64,000 nt of DNA from Heloderma charlesbogerti (lineage: Eukaryota; Chordata; Lepidosauria; Squamata; Helodermatidae), in NCBI GenBank assembly GCA_026122225.1, contig JANEZZ010000795.1, positions 1-64,000 on the forward strand, read 5' to 3'. Below the pieces are notes generated by a model. That model was given only the letters and a program-made list of their open reading frames with translations, was not told the DNA's origin and did not search any database. The position numbers and the translations under genes are program-made. Of the stretch, positions 1-10,645 are shown piece by piece; the stretch's first letter is position 1, and every line of letters begins with the position of its first letter.

Positions 1-1036
1 ATGGGAGCTTCTTTTTGTCGGCTTCATGTAATGGTCACAGTCATCCAATAAGAATGCCATCATTATCTTACTCATAGCGTCAATATCTGGTTGTGTGCCT
101 TGAGTGCGTCGATGGTCCTCTCCATGAAGGGGACATCGCCAGGACAATCCAGATAGACCCATCATCATTTTCAAATTCTATACTAGCGATTGATCATGAC
201 TTCACTGGTCCTAACATCAAGAGTTTTAGATCCAAATGTGGGTGCACCAAGACGTCTGTTCTCGAGGCTGCTACCATTCGGAAAAATATAAAGGGACGCT
301 TGCCAATCGCCTCAAGCCGCAACGTTGATTAAGTGGTGTCAGGTCCCCAAACGCAATCACGACCATCCTGCAAGTCTAAACAGATAAGCATATGCACCCC
401 CGAACCCGAAGTTATCTTGGTCCATAGTAGGTGAGTTCCTCCTCCCAACATCATACTGATAACGAATGTCTCAGCGGTGTGGCGGTGTCTCATAAATCAG
501 CGAGCTAATGGAATAGGTATGGCACTCAAATGATGGCCAAACCTGATTAGCCCTAGTCTGTATAGTTGCACTGCAATTATAATGCATGAGACATCACATA
601 AAAGAATAATCAGCACCTTCTAACCTTGGTTCCCATGCCTCATTTAGCATACTTGTATGAGTCAATAGAATCCAACAGCTTTTGAAAAAATCATCATGGA
701 GGCCAATTAAGAAGGGAACAGCAAAATATAGACCCCCAACACATATCCTCTCTGCCCCATACGTGACCCAGCAGGCCAGGGAGGTTCACCCGCACCGGCC
801 CATCCGCCGTGCCCCGTGGCTGGTGGCGAAGGACTCCACCACCCCCCCCCAGCTATTTCTCGCCCCTACCCAAAACTCCAAAAATGCAACCATGTACAAC
901 ATCTCTCTCACATCACGACTCTATAACTCGCGCGTCGGACGTCTAGCCACCAGCACATCCTAGCACACTCGGCGGCTTGGGCTCAAACCCGAGTCACTAC
1001 TAAACTGACCCCGCGCTGCTCCGTTCTTTCTTTTGC

Positions 1037-1168
1037 GGGGGGAGGGGGGGGGGGGAGGGACGGGGGTGGGGGGTGGGGTGAGGGTGGGGGGGGGGAGGGG
1101 GTGTGAGGGGGGCGGGGGGCGGTAGGGGGCGGGGGGTGCTGGGTAGGGGTTGGTGGTGGTGGGGGGCA
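1037..1168. repeat. G-rich low-complexity tract
   Basis: About 130 bases made almost entirely of G runs separated by single A, T or C bases. Many runs of three or more G make this a candidate G-quadruplex region on the plus strand. Such tracts are prone to sequencing error. Confidence 0.8.
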
Positions 1169-1332
1169 TTTTGGGGGTAATGTAGTGTGTGTTACGAATT
1201 TGTTGGGGTATGGGAGAATTGGGTGGTCAGGTAGTTTGAGAACAGCTCTTCTTATAGAGACCAGTGTTTATAAAAAACATTGGCAATTATGCCTAATTTC
1301 AATCAATCTATTTGGGTATTCTAAGTCTGAAA

Positions 1333-1660
1333 AAAAGATAAAAAAAAAAAAAACATGAAAAAAAAAAAAAAAAAAGCTGTCTACGAGTTTATATGAGTCT
1401 GTGTTCTTATGTAACCCACCCCTATTAAACATCAATTATTTTAAAATTTACACTACCTTTATATATCCAAGATCTCCCATGCACAGACATAGCATAACTT
1501 ACACTAAAATACCACCTAGCAATACTAACTACAAGCAGCCTAACACAACCGGAATGCTATCTTACCAACACAAACAAACTACCCCGGTCAAACCAAACAA
1601 TAAAATCTAAAACAACAAACCAACAAAAAAAACAAAAAAAAAAAAAAACAAAATAACCAA
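1333..1660. repeat. A-rich and C/A-rich low-complexity stretch
   Basis: Two poly-A runs lie near 1340-1375, followed by a C/A-rich section and another A run near 1625-1650. No element boundary is visible, so I do not call it a retroposon tail. Confidence 0.6.
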
Positions 1661-2207
1661 ACTCAACACCATAAAAACCGACAACCAAACATCACCACAC
1701 ACAAGCAAACATCCGGTGGCCTCAATCCTCCCCCGCTTCCCACCCGCCCCCCTCCCACCCCATGCCCACCCCAGACCACGTAAATTTTACCCCAGAAGTA
1801 ATGAGTATGTCTGAGAGCAGCTGTGGACTATAAGGAAGTGGCAGAGAGCCCGAATGAATAATTGAAGCATTAGTCGCTCTACCGAACATGAGGTATGCAA
1901 TAGTTAACGCTACGACGATAGACGGTCGCTTTGATGCCCAATCCACACCACTCCCTTGATCATAAATTCTTAATACGAGTATCCCTCTAATGGACTGCAA
2001 CGAAGAGGGGGGGATGGGGGGGGGGTCAAATATATCATCAATAATTAATGGTCCCTCTCAACCCGGCCAAACACCCCCACCCCCCTCTTCAACACCCGGT
2101 GAGTGTCAACGGATAGGAAAGGATCCAGCAATCTCCCACTGAAGCTGTAGGCGCTGAAGCTTGCTACTAAAATAACCAAAAAAAAACCTTAGATAAATAC
2201 CACACAA

Positions 2208-2487
2208 ACCAAAGGTATTTTCCCCCGTTTCTAAGCTGAAGAGCCAGCGCTGTCCGAAGACGCTTCCGTGGTCATGAGGTGCACGGAACGCTGTTACCTT
2301 TCCCGCCGAGGCGGTACCTATTTATCTACCTGCAATTTCTTGCTTTCGAACTGCTAGGTTGGCAGAAGCTGGGACTGAAGACTGGAGCTCACTCCGTCAT
2401 GCAGCACTCGGGTCTTGAACTGCTGACCTCCCGACCTTCCAGTCTGCAGTTCAGCATCTTAACCACTAAGCCACCGCGGCCCCACTC
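2208..2487 (-). mobile_element. Sauria-type SINE, partly deleted
   Basis: Aligns by eye to the reverse complement of the SINE at 45097-45436. Shared blocks include the stretch around 'ccgtttctaagc', the 'agcgctgtccgaagac' block and the tRNA-like head near 2460-2487. It lacks about 25 bases present in the other copy and its 3' end is eroded. Sauria SINEs are tRNA-derived, transcribed by RNA polymerase III, and share a 3' tail with Bov-B LINEs. It is non-coding, and the open frames over it are incidental. Confidence 0.75.
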
Positions 2488-2555
2488 AAAAGGTTGCCTA
2501 CCCCTGATTAAGAGAAACTTCTTAATGGGAAGAGCAGTTTGACAATGGAACCAGT

Positions 2556-2887
2556 CAGTGCTGACTCCAGGTTTTGGAAGGCCCTTGGGCAAGACACCCT
2601 CAGATGGGGCCCCTCTTCACCACCATTGTCACCAGCTGCTGTTGCTCCTCATCTTCTTTCCCATCATTGCTACCACTTGCTTGCTTGACAGGCGGAGAGT
2701 TAGGAGGCAAGCAGGCCTTGGCATCTACTCCCCCTCCTCACTACCACCGTTGCCTGGGCCAGAGTGAGAGGCAGGTGAACAAGCAGGTTGCAAGGGCGAA
2801 GAGGAGGAGCAACTCCAGGGGAAGCTTGTCAGTGGGCCTCTCCTGGGGTGTAGTGCCCAACTATGCCTACCCTTGATACCAGCCCTG
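2556..2887 (+). mobile_element. hAT-like non-autonomous element, family A
   Basis: The ends are CAGTGCTG and CAGCCCTG. The flanking 8-mers are GAACCAGT on the left and GAATCAAT on the right (6 of 8 identical), fitting a decayed 8-bp target duplication typical of hAT elements. Other copies are at 11620-11972, 20785-22001 and 21390-21659. It contains no transposase and would have relied on an autonomous relative. Confidence 0.65.
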
Positions 2888-2998
2888 GAATCAATTACTT
2901 GGGGGATGGGGGCTCTCCCTCACTGGAGGTCTTCAAGTGGAGGCTGGGTAGCCATCTATTGGGGATTATCTAGCTTTGGATTTCTTGCATTGATTAGG

Positions 2999-3020
2999 GT
3001 GTGTGTGTGTGTGTGTGTAC
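2999..3020. repeat. (TG)n microsatellite
   Basis: About ten uninterrupted TG units where CR1 sequence stops matching. Confidence 0.9.
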
Positions 3021-3021
3021 G

Positions 3022-3438
3022 TGTACTAAATGGCCCTACTGTTGGATAATAGGAACAACTCCGCATGCTGTCAGATACTAGGGGGTGATAGAGAACCAGT
3101 TTCTGTTTCCTGCTCCCTCCCCTTCCTCTACCTTCTTCCTCCTTCTTCTTCCTTTGCCTCTGCAACAAGTACCATGTGGTCTTTTCAGGAAAGAAGGAAG
3201 TAACCATATCTTATGTCTTTGCTCACTTACACACCCAGCATTAGGGTGTGCTTGTAGTTAAACCATGTTAGGTAGTCTTCTCTGATGATGAGTATAAAAG
3301 CACTAATAAAGCAAGTTGATTTGAATTTCATTTAAACTGGCTCTAGCCTAGGTTTATTTCCTCCAATACTAAATGCTGCATTGCCACGCTTTCTCTGTAT
3401 TAAGCAACTCTGCTGGAAGGCTCACCAGACTTTCCAAC
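3022..3438 (+). mobile_element. Possible solo LTR (uncertain)
   Basis: This block interrupts a CR1 3' end. It holds a TATA-like 'gtataaaag' near 3291 followed about 14 bases later by 'aataaag', an arrangement seen in LTR promoter/polyadenylation regions. Its possible edges are a TGT start and an ACA end. No clear target duplication, primer-binding site or internal region was seen, so it could be another repeat type. Confidence 0.3.
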
Positions 3439-4025
3439 ACCTACAAGGCCTCCTCCAACTCTAGGATTTTATGATTCTAAGATGGCATGAATCACAAGGT
3501 ACAAATGATAGCTTCTGTTCAACAGGCCCTGGGTATTCCATGCCTAAACACCTCCCCCCGACACTTTTCAATCTTGCCGCAACAGCCCCCCAGCCCCCCC
3601 CCCCGACAGATATTCTGTCAGCTCCCCTGGCAGCTTGACCTAAGGCTGAACTGTATTTCTCTAACTAGGCCAGGAATTCTTCCTCAGTGTTTGGTAAAAA
3701 TCAATCCAGATGCTTTCCAAGCCAATGAACCATGAGACATGCTTGTAGAGAAAGGCGGAAAAGCCTTCCAAGTCATCAGCTAATCTGATTGAGCTTGGAG
3801 GGGGACAGGGAGGAGGGGAGGCTTTTCTAAGTTGCTGATCAGCTAAGAGCTGGTACTGGTTCATGGGCTGCTTCGTATGATATGTTTTTGAGCATGTACA
3901 TCATATATCATACATCCTAAAGCTGTGACCTGAAACACTCCTAGGGTTTGGGAGGCGTTGCTGCTGTTATGGGAGCTAGCCAATAAACACCCATCACAAT
4001 GAAACTAGGGCTAAGATGTAATCTA

Positions 4026-4290
4026 GGCGTGGATAACCTATGACCCTCCAGATGCTGTTGGGCTCCAGTTCCCATTAGATGCATCTTGGTCCAATCCAGC
4101 ATGGCTGTTTGTTCTTATGCACTGCATATGGAGTGGGAAACAAATCCCTCAAAGAAGGAACTGTATTTCCGAAACATGTTGGGGAGAATAAACATTTCAG
4201 GCACTTTGAGAATCAGTTCCCTGTTGTCTTTGTGTGGACCACAACTCCCATCAGCCCCCAATGGCCATGGTGGCGGGGTTCATGGGAGTT
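4026..4290. repeat. Remnants of foldback repeat (family D)
   Basis: 4030-4080 and 4228-4290 resemble the 'ccctccagatg...aactcccat' and '...gggagttg' halves of the short foldback repeats at 24564-24700 and elsewhere. About 150 unrelated bases separate the two halves. Confidence 0.35.
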
Positions 4291-4896
4291 GGAATGCTTC
4301 CATAAGAGGCTTTTATTTCGCCATTGCCTTGCCTCATTCACAGAATTTTACAGGGGGTCCAGACGTCATCGTCTTCTACTGGTGACCCTCCTGTGTTTTC
4401 CCAATATTTTTTCTGTCTTTTTCCTTAATGCAGAAAATCCATTAAGGAGGAGAAGGATAGAATAGCTGCACAAGGCCTTCTCATTGGTAATGTTAGGAGC
4501 CCTCCATCTGGAAACATCCTTGGCATCCAACAACATATGAAGGTCCACTGTACATAGTAGGGGTAGACCCACAGCCACCGCTGTTGCCTTAGATACCTTT
4601 CTTGATACCCGCTATGGTGCCCAAACCCTCCCACTTTTTAAAAAACACACAGATAAGTTTCTGTTGGTGCCAAAAAGTGTGCATTCAAAGGAATTGTTTA
4701 GTGTATTGGGGCTCAGACCCCACCTCTGTCTGGGCTGGCCATTTCTGACCCACCCCAAAAAAGGACTTGCACCATCAAAAAAGAAGACAAAATAGGACAC
4801 CACTTTACATGAAATTTATGTAGATTCCCTGAGGAGGGGACCTGTTCACGGTGTTTTTCCCAAGGGCCCTCCAAAACCAGCAGCTGGCACTGTATA

Positions 4897-5109
4897 CAGT
4901 CAGGGCCAGAAATATTGGAACAAGGATAACTGTTTTGGCAGTTGGCCTCCGTACACCACCACATTGAAGTTGAAAGGAAACACACCCAGATAGGAGCGAA
5001 GTCAGGACTTTCAGCTGTAATTCAAGGGGTTTGACAAAAGTGGGGCACTAACCATTCAGGAAGTACAACCAGTAGCATAGACCCCCCACCCCATCGTTGG
5101 TGGCTCAGT
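4897..5109 (+). mobile_element. Tc1-like transposon, terminal inverted repeat only
   Basis: Starts with CAGTCAGGGCC next to a TA dinucleotide (4895-4896). It matches, almost base for base, the left terminal repeat of the larger Tc1 element at 29017. The match stops at 'ggtggctca' near 5109, with no transposase or right end, so this is a truncated copy inserted in another repeat. Confidence 0.85.
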
Positions 5110-5445
5110 TATCCGAGTGCCAATTCTTATGCAGTCGAAATGGCACCATCCATGCACAAGAGGGAGATATCAGCAGGCTTGCAGGGGAATCTCACATTTC
5201 CAGAAGCTGTGTTTTTTTTAATGTAACGTTGCGGAGAGGGGATTCAAAACAGCCCAATGGGTCCTGAGCCTGCTCAGTGGCCACAAAATATGGAGTGTCT
5301 GTTGTGGACAAATGTGGGAAGCTGAGGTCAGGAGGGGGAGATGAGTAGAGCATCCTGGAAAAGGACATGTCTGGCTGGAATCCTAAACAGGAGCACTCCA
5401 CCACACTGCAACATTTTGTTGCAGGTCCAGCTTATGTGTTGTGAG
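5110..5445. repeat. Unclassified dispersed repeat X, copy 1
   Basis: It shares blocks with 36085-36505: a 'gagtgccaat...tatg' start, a 'atatcag.aggctt' middle and a 'cactgcaa.attttgttgca' end. The last block also occurs at 12350-12530. Sequence left of the Tc1 fragment (about 4640-4895) may belong to the same repeat. The class is unknown and no coding potential is seen. Confidence 0.5.
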
Positions 5446-6199
5446 AAGATCATCTGTTTGGCCATGTGCCCAAGGGCAAGAGAAAAACAGACCTGTGTCT
5501 ACAAAGCCTAACTCTGCAGGGAAACCTTGATGCTTTTGAGTAAAGGCAGAGGTAGCATTTGTTCCCTCCTACACCCCTCCCCACAATCACAATGGGTTAT
5601 TTTCCTGCAGTGCGGACCCAGCCTTGCAGTCAAACGCACCAGCATTTGGTCATAAACGCACCAGCAAAAGAACAAAGTGGCCATGGGCCCGTCGGCTTAT
5701 CAGTTCAGTTTGCAAATTGGACGTTTTTCTCCAGTTATCTGAGGAATCCAAATTTGGCCTCCGCATCCTTCAGGACAGCTGCAAGTGGCAGCAGCGGACC
5801 TCATCATCTCCCCGTGCAAGAGGCAGTTGCAAACATTCCATGCCCCCTCCCAACACTCTGTCACACTTTAGGGTGACCAAGAGCTGAATTAGACATGATA
5901 GCAGGAGATCCATGCTTGGATCTCCCATGTTTTCCCCCTCCCCAGGGCAAATGAAGCCATAGAGACCCCACTGATTCAGACTGCAGGCCTGGCCCTGGCA
6001 GACAGTTTACCCCATCTCCTCATACATCTTTCCAATTTGAACTGTGCACACAAACACACACTCCCTGGAGCTACTATATGCTCCATGTGGCAAAGCACAC
6101 GGATTGCCTGTTTCTCCCTAGGAAGAATATGGGAGAAAGTAGCAGAGTGTTTAGCTGCCCCATAAGGATGGGGCAGCTAAACCTATTTCCTCACACTTA
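5446..6199. other. No recognised feature
   Basis: No gene, repeat family or long open frame is recognised here. The overlapping open frames near 5559-5887 are short, lack known domains and are probably fortuitous. Confidence 0.4.
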
Positions 6200-6699
6200 A
6201 GGTGGCCACTTCTGCATTAGCAAAGAAGAGGACACAGATTTGCATATGCTAATTTAGACATATCAATGCCAATGTAGAAATAATTATTGTAATTTAAATA
6301 GGAATGCAATTTCATCGTGGAGAAGACTGTGAACAGGTGACTGTGTGGTGCTGTCCCAGTGCTAATGGTTGATGGGCAACTTCAAATCTCCTGCACTTCC
6401 TCTGTGGGAGGGGCCGTGGCTCAGTGGCAGAGCCCCTGCTTTGCATGCAGAAAGTCCCAGGTTCAACTCCTGGCATCCCTAGATAGGGCTGGAAAAAACT
6501 CCTACCTAAACCCTGGAGAGCCACTGCCAGTCAGTGTGGACCATACTGGCCAAGACGGACTAATGGCCTGACTCAGTATAACGCTGCTTCCTGTGTTCCC
6601 TTCCTCCTTATGATTTGTTATCTTTTAACTGGACAGGACAGCCCTTCAGACAGAGGACACCTTCAAACAGAGGACAGTCTTGTGTAAAAGTGGCCACCC
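6200..6699. mobile_element. GGGTGGCC-family element, split by a SINE
   Basis: It begins '(a)ggtggccac' and ends 'tggccaccc'. It contains an octamer-like 'tttgcatatgctaat' block near 6240 and 'gaggaca' repeats near its right end. Both halves match the uninterrupted copies at 7751-8129 and 55530-55905. The SINE at 6403-6599 interrupts it. Confidence 0.75.
6403..6599 (+). mobile_element. tRNA-derived SINE with 7-bp target duplication
   Basis: The head has RNA polymerase III boxes: an A-box-like 'tggctcagtggcagag' and a B-box-like 'ggttcaactcc' about 40 bases later. The body is shared with 26950-27150 ('ccactgccagtcag.gt') and ends 'ctgactcagtata'. 'cttcctc' flanks it at 6396-6402 and 6600-6606. 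It is non-coding. I do not assign a published family name. Confidence 0.8.
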
Positions 6700-7750
6700 T
6701 GCTCACACTGGGACCCCCGCCATTAAGAATCAGACATGCTCCATTCTACACGGAGCCCCATTCTGGGTTCTGTTTATTGGTCACACCACAATGTGATGGA
6801 ATTTTGGGAGCGTGGGATGGGATGTTAGCAATTGACTTTTATGTAGAGAGATGATTAGGTCTTTTGCTGCAGCAGCAGCTGTACTGGAGCAGGTTTCTGC
6901 CAGATTCTAATTCCTCAGATCACTGGAGAACATCGTCCGATCTGCACACTAAATTTATTAACTGATGGCCCATGTCTGTCTGTTTTTTCAGACCTGTGTC
7001 GCAACCATCAATCTTGTATCCACTTGGCATGATGCTGGCCTTCTAGTTAAAACATTTCTCTTCAACAGAATGAACATGTGCCTTCGGCAGGCAGAAATTC
7101 AACAAGAAAAGCTTTTCATCAGCACAGAGGCCTGGGATAGGCTATGGTAGACCTGTTAGATTTCTGCCTGGTGCAAAACATCTGCTAAAGGCACAGGAGC
7201 CTAGACCGAAAAATAGGTTGCCACAACCCATGCCCACTCCATTCCGAATCGTTTCCCAGTGTGACTGTGTTCCTCATCTCCTGTCCCACCCTGTTCATTC
7301 TGCCATTACCAAAGAACTCGGGAATCCTCTTTTGCATACTTCCTTAATTTTTGGTGCAGCACAATTTCGAAGCACATGGAATTTGTCTGCGTTGTTAGAG
7401 AAACAACAAACAAGCAAGGAACCAATATGAGGAGCCGGCCAAAGATTGACTCATGATGATCAAGTCCCTCTACTCCTCTCCACCTCCGTCTCTCTGTCTG
7501 ACTGACTATCTCCGCCGAGGGTCACAGTCGAAAGAGTCAGACAGTACAGTCCGTTCTTCCAAAGCAATTTTTCCCCCTTTGGGGAGGCAACATTAACGCC
7601 TCCCCTGAGGGGAGATGGGGCCCAAACAGAAGCTGAAGGACTCGTATTAGAGAACCCGCCTGTGAACCTTGTGTATTGAGAACCAGGGTTGTCTGAGGGG
7701 CTGCTCTACACTCTGTCACATAGACGTCACGCCACCACACTGAGTGCATA
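6700..7750. other. No recognised feature
   Basis: I see no gene or familiar repeat. Open frames at 6965-7150 and 7218-7430 are short and lack domain-like composition. Confidence 0.4.
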
Positions 7751-8129
7751 GGGTGGCCATGTGTCCTCTTTTACAGAGGACAGTTCTCTGTTTGAAGGGC
7801 TGCCAGAAGACTGTCTTCTATTTGAAGGTGTCCTCTATCTGAAGGGTTGTCCAGTCCATGTCTGCTTTAATGGTAAAGAACTACAAGAACTATTGTCCAT
7901 CAACACTTAGCACCTTGACAGCAAATGGAATAGGGAGTCACACAGGTCACCTGGTCACAGTCTTCCTCACAATGAAATTGCATATCAATTTAAATTACAA
8001 CAATGACTTTTAAATTTGCATCAATACACATAAATTAGCATATGCAAATTCTATGCAAATTGATGCCCTCTTTTGGCCTCTTTTGGGTGATGCATTTCAT
8101 CTTTTTTGGCGATATATAAGTAGCTACCC
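7751..8129. mobile_element. GGGTGGCC-family element, complete copy
   Basis: This uninterrupted 379-bp copy starts GGGTGGCC after TA (7749-7750) and ends with a decayed GGCCACCC form ('agctaccc') before TA (8130-8131). It contains several 'gaggaca'/'tgtcctct' boxes and an A/T-rich 'ttagcatatgcaaat' segment. TA flanks and inverted ends suggest a non-autonomous DNA transposon, possibly Tc1/mariner-like. No coding capacity is seen. Confidence 0.7.
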
Positions 8130-8648
8130 TAGTTCTATGTGAATGAATCCAGAATAAGAATCAGGTTCTGTCAGGGCTGGCCCATAGGCAGCAGCCTGAG
8201 CTGATCCAGGAGCCAGGAATCTTGAGATGACAGGACAGCCAAAAGTTAGGACTGAAAAGAACCAACAGGACTGGGTTGCAAGACAAGAGACAGTGGCAAC
8301 ATATAATCAATAACATAGCAAGCCACCAGAGCTCAGGAAGACCTTATTACCCAAACAAAACTAAACAGGAACAGGACGCACTCTTATTCTCCTTCCTGTC
8401 CAGGAAGAACCAATGGGCAGCCTAGGTGGGAAGAGCCAGTCCAGGGTCTGAAGGTACTTCACAGAGAAACCACCACATACAGTTCAATGGTTTACCACCT
8501 GGAGGAACTCCACACACAGAGACTCAGCAGCTCCTGATGGACTCTTTACCTCCATCCCTTCTCCCTGGTTTGTAAGCAACCCTAGGTTGCTATGAGCCAG
8601 CTAACTATGGTCTGCTACGATTCAGGAAGTGCAAGTAAGAGAACCTAA
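8130..8648. other. No recognised feature
   Basis: A possible 'cagggctggccca' terminus near 8170 resembles hAT family B, but no partner end was found. No gene is seen. Confidence 0.35.
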
Positions 8649-8725
8649 AAAAAGAGATCACAGAAGTGAAAAGGGGGCAGGCCAAAATGATCAATGGGTT
8701 GGAGCAGCTCCCTTAAGAAGAAAGG

Positions 8726-9049
8726 TTGCAATGTCTGGGATTGCTTAGCTTAGAAAAAAGGCAAGTGAGAGGAGACATGATAGATTGGTACAAAATTAGG
8801 CATGGTGTGGAGAAAGTGAATAGGGAGACATTTTTCTCTCTCCCTTATAATACTAGAACCCAGTGGGGTGATCCCATGAAGCTGATTGGTGACAGATTCA
8901 GGACACATAAAAGGAAGGACTTCTTCACACACCACGTAGTTAAACTATGGAATTTGCTACCACAAGATGTAGTGATGGCCACTACTTTGGATGACTTTAG
9001 AAAGGGACTGGAGAAATTCATGGAGGAGAAAGCTGTCAGTGGCTACTAG
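8726..9049 (+). pseudogene. LINE ORF2 C-terminal fragment (L3/CR1 clade)
   Basis: These 107 codons correspond to the region downstream of the reverse-transcriptase palm in CR1/L3 ORF2. Visible family features are a 'KVNRETFF' block, 'RFRTHKRKDFF' and 'VKLWNLLPQDVV'. The catalytic palm and endonuclease are missing, so it cannot act alone. The same block is encoded on the minus strand at 17060-17587. The first methionine is arbitrary because the element is truncated. Confidence 0.75.
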
Positions 9050-9158
9050 TCCTGATGGCTATAGGCTACTTCCAGTATTGGAGCCAGTATATTTCTGAAT
9101 ACCAGTTGCTGGGGAACATGGGTGGGAGGGTGCTGTTGCATTCATGTCCTTCTTGTGG

Positions 9159-9597
9159 ACTTAAGAACATATGAAGAGTCATGCTGGATCAGACCAAGGG
9201 TCCATCTAGTCCAGCATTCTGTTCACACAGTGGCCAACCGGCTATCGACCAGGAGACTGCAAGCAGGACACGAGTGCAAGAGCACCCTCCTGCCCATGTT
9301 CCCCAGCACCTGGTGTACATAAGCTTATTGCCTCTGGTCCTGGAGGTAGCACAGCCATCAGGACTAGTAGCCACTGATAGCCTTCTCCTCCAGATATTTA
9401 TCTAACCTCCTTTTAAAGCCATCTAAATTGGTGGCCATTACTGCATCTTGAGGTAGCGAATTCCATTGTTTAACTATGCGCTGTGTGAAGAAGAACTTTC
9501 TTTTATCTGTCCTGAATCTGCTACCAATCAGCTTCATGGGATTCGGGTTCTAGTATTCTGAGAGAGGGAGAACAATGTCCCCCTATCCACATTCTCC
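9159..9597 (-). mobile_element. L3/CR1-clade LINE inserted inside another L3 copy
   Basis: The minus-strand copy starts at its 3' terminus ('aagaacata.gaagag' on the plus strand, 9163) and extends into the ORF2 tail, ending near 9595. It overlaps in content with the surrounding plus-strand copy, so it is a second insertion and not a simple inversion. The host sequence resumes with 'cacagatagctagttggcca'. No clean target duplication is visible. Confidence 0.75.
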
Positions 9598-9692
9598 CAC
9601 AGATAGCTAGTTGGCCACTGTGTGAACAGAATGCTGGACTAGGTGAATCCTTGGTCTGATCCAGCATGGCTCTTCTTAAGTTCTTAATCACA

Positions 9693-10560
9693 AGGGGGAG
9701 AGGCATACACAAGCCCAACACTCTGTCTAATCTTACAGTGCTATGTCTGAACCAAGCCGTTCTCTCTCTCTCCCTCCCTCCCTCCCTCTCCCCTTTTCTC
9801 TGCCAACACGGTTGTGCTAATGCTAAAAATGGAGAGAAACTCCTTAGAGGAAGGCTAGGATGATATAAATGTGGATAGACACAGCCTGGTGTACTCAGTA
9901 GCAGCAAAACCTCAAAAAGGGGGGCAAACAAACAAACAAACAAACGAACACCAGAAAACGAATGGAATAAAGAGTTCAGTTGAGACCCAAAACTGGAACA
10001 GTCTGGCGTTTACTGGACTTAGTGCACTGCACAGGGCTGTTGAGAATAATCATACTACGAAAGTCACAACATGTCCATAAGAACCTTTCCCTCCCAGCCC
10101 CCAGTTGGTTTGATTACTGCCAAGTCACAAAACAATTAGATGTGGAAATCCACAGAATTTGGCTTTCTAAAACAGTGAAAACAAGAAAAACCTTTCCAGG
10201 AACTGTCATTTTAACAAGATGGTGACCAGAGAAGTATTTTTTTAAATGTTTTTAAAATACAAATTCCTATAATGCAACTTTAAAGAAAAGATACTATAGC
10301 ATTAATGGGGATATAATGCTATAATGCAAATTATTTCTATAACCCCCACATTTTTTCTAAACCCTTTCTGGTCACTGCCATTAATCACCTTTCTAAAATG
10401 GCACTGACTGGAAAGAGGTTCCACCAGCCCACCACATCCTTTTAAAATATATAGGATTGCAGGGTTACATTTATAGCATTACAGGGGTATTGTGTTATTA
10501 CACTGTTTCATTCATGTGGTACTTTGCTATTATTATCTCTCCATGTCATATAGCTAAAAA
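9693..10560. other. No recognised gene; short simple repeats
   Basis: A TC/CCTC tract lies near 9760-9792 and a (CAAA)n-like tract near 9925-9950. The rest is A/T-rich single-copy-looking DNA with no domain-bearing open frame. Confidence 0.4.
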
Positions 10561-10564
10561 AAAT

Positions 10565-10645
10565 GTTTATTTAGTTATTTATTACATTTCTATGCCGCCC
10601 AACAGCCGAAGCTGTCTGGGCGGTTCACAACAATTAAAACTTTTC
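10565..10645 (-). mobile_element. L2-like LINE 3' terminus
   Basis: The (ttta)n start followed by 'catttctatgccgccca' and 'gctgtctgggcggttcacaa' is the reverse complement of the 3' end shared by the L2-like copies here (18095-18380, 28150-28400, 33150-34760). It is severely 5' truncated. Confidence 0.65.

Larger units (their letters stand above)
1..2200. other. Compositionally atypical stretch, no gene recognised
   Basis: No repeat family or conserved reading frame is recognisable here. CpG dinucleotides are frequent (for example about seven within roughly 85 bases near 1880-1965), unlike the CpG-poor remainder of the window. Simple-sequence tracts lie at 1037-1168 (G-rich) and 1333-1660 (A-rich, then C/A-rich). 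The short open frames look accidental. It could be a poorly assembled contig end or a locally unusual segment. The boundary with normal-looking repeat DNA falls near 2205, where a Sauria SINE begins. Confidence 0.5.
2500..3482 (+). mobile_element. CR1 LINE 3' fragment, interrupted
   Basis: The pieces 2505-2555, 2888-2995 and about 3440-3482 together read as the end of a CR1 element: the ORF2 C-terminal region, a 3' UTR and the terminal 'tatgattcta' motif. A hAT-like element (2556-2887) splits the first two pieces, and a block containing (TG)n plus a possible LTR (about 2999-3438) separates the last two. The flanks of the hAT insertion rejoin into normal CR1 sequence, which supports this reconstruction. 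Confidence 0.7.
8650..9692 (+). mobile_element. L3/CR1-clade LINE 3' part, interrupted
   Basis: Plus-strand sequence encodes the C-terminal ORF2 tail typical of CR1/L3 LINEs (8726-9049, 107 codons, with 'RKDFFTHHVVKLWNLLPQD'). The 3' UTR follows to about 9158 and resumes at about 9598 with the terminal block 'ccactgtgtgaacagaatgc' through 'gttctta' (9692). The gap is filled by an inverted copy of the same family. Most of ORF2 is absent, as expected after 5' truncation. Confidence 0.8.

Noticed and set aside
1037..1168. CpG island or promoter
   Set aside because: The tract is G-rich but has few C bases and no transcript-like frame downstream.
6415..6480. tRNA-like sequence with A and B boxes
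   Set aside because: The acceptor stem and complete cloverleaf are not formed, and the SINE body and target duplication follow; it is a SINE head, not a tRNA gene.
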